From contig NZ_JAQQGN010000006.1 in assembly GCF_028550595.1 (NCBI RefSeq), forward strand, positions 179,498-243,497: a DNA stretch of 64,000 nt, read 5' to 3'. Below the pieces are notes generated by a model. It did not search any database and was not told where the DNA came from. It saw only the letters and a program-made list of their open reading frames with translations. How positions within the stretch are numbered: position 1 is the first letter of the stretch; each line of letters begins with the position of its first letter. The DNA comes from Luteimonas sp. BLCC-B24. GTDB taxonomy: Bacteria; Pseudomonadota; Gammaproteobacteria; Xanthomonadales; Xanthomonadaceae. This document shows positions 58,964 to 64,000 of the stretch, one piece after another. Position numbers and translations under genes: made by a program.

Positions 58964-60078
58964 TCCGCCTCCGCCCGTGTGCCGCCGCACTGCTCGTCCT
59001 GCTGTCGCTGACCGCGTGTCGCGGCGAAGCGCCGACACCGGACGATCCCACCGAAGCCGCTGCCGTCGACGCCGCGGCGTCCACCGACGCGGCCTGGATC
59101 CCGGCACTCGATGCGGACGCCGAACGCATCGATGCAGACATGCCGGGCGATTTCGGCGTCTATGTGCGCCATTTCGGCCCCTCGCCCGGCACGCTGGATC
59201 GCAGCGACGGTCGCACCTGGTACCTGTCGTCGACGATCAAGATCCCGGTGGCGATCGCCGTGCTGGAACAGGTCGACGCCGGCGCGCTGTCCCTGGACCA
59301 GGAGCTGGTGCTCGCGCAGAGCGATTTCGTCGACGGTGCCGGCGACATGCTCTCGTTCAAGCCGGGTGCGCGCTTCACCATCGCGGCCCTGCTGGAGAAA
59401 TCACTGCGCGACAGCGACAGCACCGCGACCGACATGCTGATCCGCGCGGTCGGCGAGGATCATCTGAACCGGCGCATCCGCGAGTGGGCCGGACCCGGCT
59501 TCGGCCCGGTCACCACGATCCTGCAAGTGCGCTACGACGCCTACGGCCCCGTGCATCCCGGCGTCGCGGATCTCGACAACATGGCCATCGTCGGCCTGCG
59601 CAATGCCCCGGCCGGCGAAGCGCGCCTGGACGCGCTCGCGCGCGCGCTCGGCGTGCCGCGCAGCGCGCTCGATGCCGAGTCGCTGGACGCCGTGTTCGAT
59701 GCCTACTACCGGGGCGACCGCAACCAGGCCACGCTGCCGGCCTTTGCGACCCTGCTCGAGCGGCTGGCGGCCGGTGAACTGCTGTCGCCCGACAGCACCG
59801 CCCGGATGCTCGGGCACATGCGCAGCATCAGCACCGGCGACCGGCGTCTGAGCGCTGGCCTGCCGCCAGGCACCGATTTCGCCCAGAAGACCGGCACGCA
59901 GGTGCGCCGCGCCTGCAATGTCGGCATCGTGGACGCCGATGCCGGACGCGAGGGCGCCACCGTGGTTCTGGCCTGTGCGGAAGATTTCGACGACCTCGCC
60001 CAGGCCGAGCAGGCCTTCCAGGCGCTCGGTCGCGCACTCGGCGACACGGTGCTCGCGGCGTCCGCCTCCGACGGGTGA
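58960..60078 (+). CDS. Serine hydrolase, class A beta-lactamase-like (lipoprotein)
   Basis: This is a 372-aa paralogue of the preceding gene. It carries a lipobox LSLTAC (C20), so it should be membrane-anchored, whereas its partner is soluble. Motifs are S91-TIK94, S152-D-S154 (Ser instead of the usual Asn) and K310-T-G312. The conserved parts around TWYLSSTIKIPVAIA and DSTATDMLIR match its neighbour closely, supporting an origin by duplication. The substitution at the SDN motif may change substrate or activity. Confidence 0.84.
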   Translation: MIRLRPCAAALLVLLSLTACRGEAPTPDDPTEAAAVDAAASTDAAWIPALDADAERIDADMPGDFGVYVRHFGPSPGTLDRSDGRTWYLSSTIKIPVAIAVLEQVDAGALSLDQELVLAQSDFVDGAGDMLSFKPGARFTIAALLEKSLRDSDSTATDMLIRAVGEDHLNRRIREWAGPGFGPVTTILQVRYDAYGPVHPGVADLDNMAIVGLRNAPAGEARLDALARALGVPRSALDAESLDAVFDAYYRGDRNQATLPAFATLLERLAAGELLSPDSTARMLGHMRSISTGDRRLSAGLPPGTDFAQKTGTQVRRACNVGIVDADAGREGATVVLACAEDFDDLAQAEQAFQALGRALGDTVLAASASDG

Positions 60079-60285
60079 CTCTGCGGCCGGCGGATGATCA
60101 CGCGGCCGGCATGTGGCCGCGCACTGGCAGAGCCACAATTGGCGCGCGGTTCGGCGCTGCGCCGGCGCCTTCCGCGCTCACGTGAGGCATGCCCAGGTCG
60201 ACGCGCGACCGCGCCGCGTGCCGCCGCGCGATGTACGGCGCTGCGTCGATGCGGGAGCGCGCGGGTCGCGTACTGTCTCGTGCCT

Positions 60286-60326
60286 GGAAAAACAGAACCC
60301 ACGGCCATCGACGACGGCCGTGGGTT
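60286..60326 (-). terminator. Intrinsic terminator of the S8 peptidase gene
   Basis: An 11-bp perfect stem (AACCCACGGCC at 60296-60306 and GGCCGTGGGTT at 60316-60326, 9-nt loop) is followed on the minus strand by CTGTTTTTCC (60295-60286). It starts 43 nt after the peptidase stop codon. Confidence 0.8.
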
Positions 60327-60368
60327 CGAAGCCATGCGCCGCGGCGTGGGCCGCAGCGCACAGGGTCG

Positions 60369-62195
60369 TCAGTTGTGGCGCGCCTGCAGCGTGACGTTGC
60401 CGTAGGTGCCCGACAGCAGGATGTAATACGTCCCTGCGGCCGGCGCGTTGATGCGCACCGTTTCCGAATTGCCCGGGCGGATCGACCGGTAGTCGTAGTC
60501 GGTGGGCGAAGGCACGGCCCCGCGGCTCACATGCAGCGAGACGTCGCCGGAGCCGCCGCTGGTGGTGATGCTCAGCGGGCCGCTGACGCCGGCGGGCACG
60601 TCGATCGCGTAGAGCGTGTCGCCACCGTTGCCCGACAGGCCACGCACGGGCACCTGGTTGACCACCGGCGTCGCCGGCGGTGCGCATTCCTCGACATCCG
60701 GATCGCAGGGCTCTTCGAGCGCCTTGTCGAGCGCGGCCCTGGCGTCGAGGATGCCGCTGCCCATCGGGGTCGCGGTCGGGATGGTGACCGGGAACGGACG
60801 TGCGGTGTCCACCAGCAGGGCGCGCAACTCGGCGGGCGTGAGGGTGTCGCGGCCGGCCTCGACCAGCGCGCTCTGCACCATCGCCGCCACCGCGGCGACA
60901 TGCGGCGAGGCCATCGACGTGCCGGCCTTGCCACCGTAGCTGTAGGTGCCGGCATGCGCCGTGGTGCTGGCGGACACGGCCTGGAGAATGAAGCCGTCCC
61001 AGCCGTCGTTGCCGGTGTCCTCGTTGCCGCCGCCACCCGGCGCCGACAGGTCGATACGGGCGCCGTAGTTGGAATACGAGGCGCGCCCGCCGGTGATCCG
61101 TGTTGCGCCCACCGCGACCACGTTGTTGCAGCTCGCCGGGCTGAAGCTGGCGACGTTGGCGTTGCTGTTGCCGGCCGCGGCCACCACGAGACTGCCGTTG
61201 GCGGTCGCGGTGTTGACGGCCTGCTGGGTGATCGACGGACACACCTGCCCGCTGCCGAGGCTTAGGTTGATCACCTCGGCGGGATTCTCGTTGTCCGGCA
61301 CGCCCGGCACGCTGCCGCCCGAGGCCCAGACGATGGCGTCGGCGACGTCCGAGGTGTAACCGCCGCAGCGGCCGAGCGCGCGGATCGGCAGCACCTTCGA
61401 CTCGTAGGCCAGGCCGGCGGCGCCAAGCGCATTGTTGGTGACCTGGGCGACCGTGCCGGCGACATGGGTGCCGTGCCAGGAGCTGTTGCGGACCTGGCAT
61501 TCGGCCGCGTCGGTATTCCAGTCGCCGTAATCGAACGCGCCGGGGACACGCTCGTCGGTGGGCCGGCGGGATACGAATGCATCGGTGATGAAGTCGTAGC
61601 CTTCCAGCGAGTTGCCGACCATGTCCGGATGGTCGGGCAGGATGCCGCTGTCGATCACCGCCACCACGACGCCCGCACCGCGGTTGATGTCCCAGGCGGC
61701 CGGCGCACGCACGCCACCGGCCGGATTGAAGAAGTTCCACTGGTAGGTCGCGTACAGCGGGTCGTTCGGCGTCAGCAGGGGATAGACGCGCCGGTCGAGC
61801 TCGGCGAACTCCACCGACGGATCGGCTGCGATCTCGTCGAGCAGCCGCGTCATCTCGGTCTTGTCGAGCCTGCGCGACAGGGTGAACACGTCGGCGCCCA
61901 GGGCCGAGCGGCGCAGGTGCTTGGCGCTCGTCGGCGCACCGCCGCGTGCCGACGCGGCGCGGACGACACCGGCCCGGCTCACGGCCGAGCCCAGCGACGC
62001 CACACGGCGCTGGACGTCGCGCTCTTCCGCCGTGCCGGCGCGGTATTTCACGATGATCCGGGCACCGCCGTCGACGTCGGCCGACGCGTGCAGCGTCGGC
62101 GCCTGTTGCGCCGGACCGGCTGCCGCGGCGGCGCCTGTGGCGAGCGCGATCGCGCTGGCGACGGCAAGGGTGATGGGATGCTTGGTCAAACGCAT
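60369..62195 (-). CDS. Secreted S8 serine peptidase with C-terminal PPC domain
   Basis: This is a 608-aa subtilisin-family preproprotein. The signal peptide (about residues 1-26) is followed by a propeptide region to about 130. The catalytic domain has D182 (AVIDSG), H241 (HGTHVAG) and S427 (GTSMASPH). After about residue 515 a pre-peptidase C-terminal (PPC) domain follows (GDTLYAIDVPAG to SGTYGNVTL), often removed on maturation. A GAGGAG ribosome binding site precedes ATG 62195. Xanthomonadaceae export many such proteases by type II secretion, and the gsp genes are nearby. That this protein is a substrate is an inference. Confidence 0.95.
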   Translation of the reverse strand: MRLTKHPITLAVASAIALATGAAAAAGPAQQAPTLHASADVDGGARIIVKYRAGTAEERDVQRRVASLGSAVSRAGVVRAASARGGAPTSAKHLRRSALGADVFTLSRRLDKTEMTRLLDEIAADPSVEFAELDRRVYPLLTPNDPLYATYQWNFFNPAGGVRAPAAWDINRGAGVVVAVIDSGILPDHPDMVGNSLEGYDFITDAFVSRRPTDERVPGAFDYGDWNTDAAECQVRNSSWHGTHVAGTVAQVTNNALGAAGLAYESKVLPIRALGRCGGYTSDVADAIVWASGGSVPGVPDNENPAEVINLSLGSGQVCPSITQQAVNTATANGSLVVAAAGNSNANVASFSPASCNNVVAVGATRITGGRASYSNYGARIDLSAPGGGGNEDTGNDGWDGFILQAVSASTTAHAGTYSYGGKAGTSMASPHVAAVAAMVQSALVEAGRDTLTPAELRALLVDTARPFPVTIPTATPMGSGILDARAALDKALEEPCDPDVEECAPPATPVVNQVPVRGLSGNGGDTLYAIDVPAGVSGPLSITTSGGSGDVSLHVSRGAVPSPTDYDYRSIRPGNSETVRINAPAAGTYYILLSGTYGNVTLQARHN

Positions 62196-62329
62196 GGAAC
62201 TCTCCTCGATTCGATGATGAGCGGTACTGCTCGTGACACCCGGAAAATCGACCGGCTCGCAGCCTGGAGCCGGGTCCTACGTCGTCTCGCCGCACGCGTC
62301 GCCGGGCCGGCGACGCGTCGCGTCCTGCT

Positions 62330-64000
62330 TCACCAGCCGAAGCCGGCACCCACACCCACGGATTTCTCGTCGCCGCTGAGTGCGCCGCCGAAGGTCACCG
62401 TGGCGCGGTCGTTGATCGCACGCTGGTAACCCACCGACAGAGCGCTCTCCCCGCCCTGGAACCCGACGCCGACACCCACGCGGTTCTGGGTGCGGATGCC
62501 CGCGGCACTGGTGGCCATGTTGAGCATCGCCGCGCCCATCGCGCCCTGGCGGTCGATGCGGCGGTCGGTGTCGTAGAACCGGCGCTCCACGTCGCCGCGG
62601 AAGGTGTCGAGGCTCTCGCCCCACGCCGCGAACTTCTGGTCGGTATAGGCGTTCGCCGACGACACCGCCTGCGTGGCGGTGGTGTCGGCATAGGCACGCG
62701 CTTCGGCGGCGCTCGCCTGCACCTGGGCCACGTTGGCGGCGTCGGTGGCCTGGGTGCCGGCGGCGACATTCGTGACCTGGCGCTGGTTGTCGGCCGAGCC
62801 GACCGACACCGTATTGGCCCGGTCGGCGACGGCGTTCTGACCGATCGCCACCGCGCCTTCCGCCGACGCGCTGGCGCCTTGCCCGATCGCGGTGGCCGAC
62901 GCCGCGCTCACCGACGCGCTCTCGCCCACGGCGACGGCGTTGGTGGCGTTGGCGGACGCGCGCGCGCCGCCACGGGCCCCGTCCTGATCGTCCGGCAATA
63001 CGGCCGGGCCGGTCACGGTTGGACGACCGAGGGCGTCAGCTGTGCCAGCCTGGCTGGACGTCAAGGTCCGGTCACCACCGGCGCGCCTTTCGGAGTTGGC
63101 CTCGCCGACGCCGGCGACGATGCCCTGTTCCGTAGAGGCGTTCGCCGACGCACGGTCACCTGACGACGCCACCGCTTCCACCACACTGCGGCCGGGGGCG
63201 GCACCTCGCGGCTCTTCCGTAATGTCCCGATCTCCCTGCATGGTTGCCACCGCTTCAGCTGTCGTGCTCGCGCCAGCGACGGTTCCGCTCACCTGCGTCG
63301 ATGACGCCGCGCTCGACGAGGGAGCGGATGTGCGTCCTTCGCCGGAGGTGCTCGCAGTGCGCACGCCTTCCGAGGTGGCTGAACCCGCATCCGCGGCTGA
63401 CCCGGCGCCAGTGCGACTGCCTGCGCCGGTCGCCCGGCTTGTGGACGCTGCGCCCGCGTCTCGTTGGGCCGCAGGCGCCACTGCAGTCGACCCCGTCGGG
63501 TCAGCCGCCGCCACAGCCTGTTCGACGCCATTCACTCGTTGGTCGATGCCGTTGACCTGAGCGCCCAAGGATCCGATCTGCGCATCCAACGCGCCGAGTG
63601 CGTCGCCGACGCTGTAGTAATTCCCGCCGGCGACACTGTAGGTGGGCGGGCTGATCGTCCCGAAAGCGGTCACACTCGCACCGCCGCCGAGCACATCCGC
63701 GGCGCTCATCAGGGCCGCATGCATTTGCGAGCCGTTGATCGCGTCACGACTGGCTGACGACACCACGCCCGCCGCGACATTGCGAATCCGTGTGCCGTTT
63801 GCGCCGTCGAGCGTGATTGTGCTGCGGCCCGCGTCGTCGTAGCCCACGAGGCCGTCGACCCGGTCGTTGATGTCGTCCACCGCATCATCGAGCTGGGCCA
63901 CGTTGACCGCATCGGTGGCGTTAATGCCGGCGGCGAGATTGGTGATCCGGCGCGTCGCCGGATAGCCGCCCGTGCCGGTGCCGTTGCCGATCGACACCAC
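62330..64000 (-). CDS. Trimeric autotransporter adhesin (YadA-like), C-terminal part
   Basis: The gene is open at the right edge, and the last 556 residues are present. They show a neck (ITNLAAGINATDAVNVAQL, about residues 19-37), a second block (RNVAAGVVSSASRDAINGSQ) and a long Ser/Ala/Gly/Thr-rich stretch (about 157-345). Head-like repeats (AVAVGESASVSAAS, AIGQGASASAEG, AIGQNAVADRANT), another neck (VTNVAAGTQATDAANVAQ) and a coiled coil follow. The membrane anchor ends VGVGAGFGW. Such proteins trimerise and form an outer membrane beta-barrel that exposes the stalk. The N-terminus lies outside the window. Confidence 0.9.
   Translation of the reverse strand: MVSIGNGTGTGGYPATRRITNLAAGINATDAVNVAQLDDAVDDINDRVDGLVGYDDAGRSTITLDGANGTRIRNVAAGVVSSASRDAINGSQMHAALMSAADVLGGGASVTAFGTISPPTYSVAGGNYYSVGDALGALDAQIGSLGAQVNGIDQRVNGVEQAVAAADPTGSTAVAPAAQRDAGAASTSRATGAGSRTGAGSAADAGSATSEGVRTASTSGEGRTSAPSSSAASSTQVSGTVAGASTTAEAVATMQGDRDITEEPRGAAPGRSVVEAVASSGDRASANASTEQGIVAGVGEANSERRAGGDRTLTSSQAGTADALGRPTVTGPAVLPDDQDGARGGARASANATNAVAVGESASVSAASATAIGQGASASAEGAVAIGQNAVADRANTVSVGSADNQRQVTNVAAGTQATDAANVAQVQASAAEARAYADTTATQAVSSANAYTDQKFAAWGESLDTFRGDVERRFYDTDRRIDRQGAMGAAMLNMATSAAGIRTQNRVGVGVGFQGGESALSVGYQRAINDRATVTFGGALSGDEKSVGVGAGFGW

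Overview
This window is a high-GC (about 70 %) gammaproteobacterial chromosome segment. The gene order is typical of the Xanthomonadaceae (Lysobacter/Luteimonas/Xanthomonas relatives): secA, M23 peptidase, dciA and lpxC beside a complete-looking division and cell wall (dcw) cluster, rnpB between rsmI and mraZ, and a type II secretion (xps/gsp) cluster in the order E-F-G-H-I-J-K-L-M-C-D. Most genes are packed on the minus strand with 1-4 nt stop/start overlaps (ATGA, GTGA, TGATG), and GTG starts are common. No tRNA, 5S/16S/23S rRNA, CRISPR array, insertion sequence or prophage was seen.

Layout. 0.4-5.8 kb: secA, an M23 peptidase, dciA (plus strand) and lpxC. 6.1-21.1 kb: the dcw operon on the minus strand, read as mraZ-rsmH-ftsL-ftsI-murE-murF-mraY-ftsW-murC-ddl-ftsQ-ftsA-ftsZ. 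It has a recognisable sigma70 promoter and MraZ operator upstream of mraZ. murG, normally between ftsW and murC, is missing. 21.4-24.6 kb: rnpB RNA, a small membrane protein, rsmI, a short LpoA-like lipoprotein and yraN. 24.9-32.1 kb: riboflavin genes (ribD, ribE, ribBA, ribH), nusB, thiL and nrdR, with an FMN riboswitch before ribE. 32.2-37.4 kb: glyA on the minus strand, then ettA, a lipoprotein, map and pyrF on the plus strand.

37.4-55.1 kb: an exported DUF1501/DUF1800 pair, two glycosyltransferase genes, and the type II secretion operon. Two extra genes are spliced into that operon: a dihydrofolate-reductase-like protein between gspE and gspF, and a lower-GC lipoprotein between gspF and gspG. 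55.2-64 kb: a more accessory surface/envelope region with a DUF2242-like lipoprotein, a hypothetical protein, a multi-pass acyltransferase-like protein, a tandem pair of serine beta-lactamase-like proteins, an S8 serine peptidase, and the C-terminal part of a trimeric autotransporter adhesin that runs off the right edge.

The most unusual structure is a family of short inverted repeats. Each has two arms of exactly four GGGATTS-like heptads (28 nt), and each sits at the 3' end of a gene: ftsQ, ftsA and glyA. In ftsQ the repeat is translated and supplies about 32 C-terminal residues. Between ftsA and ftsZ it forms a 40-nt inverted repeat with one mismatch.
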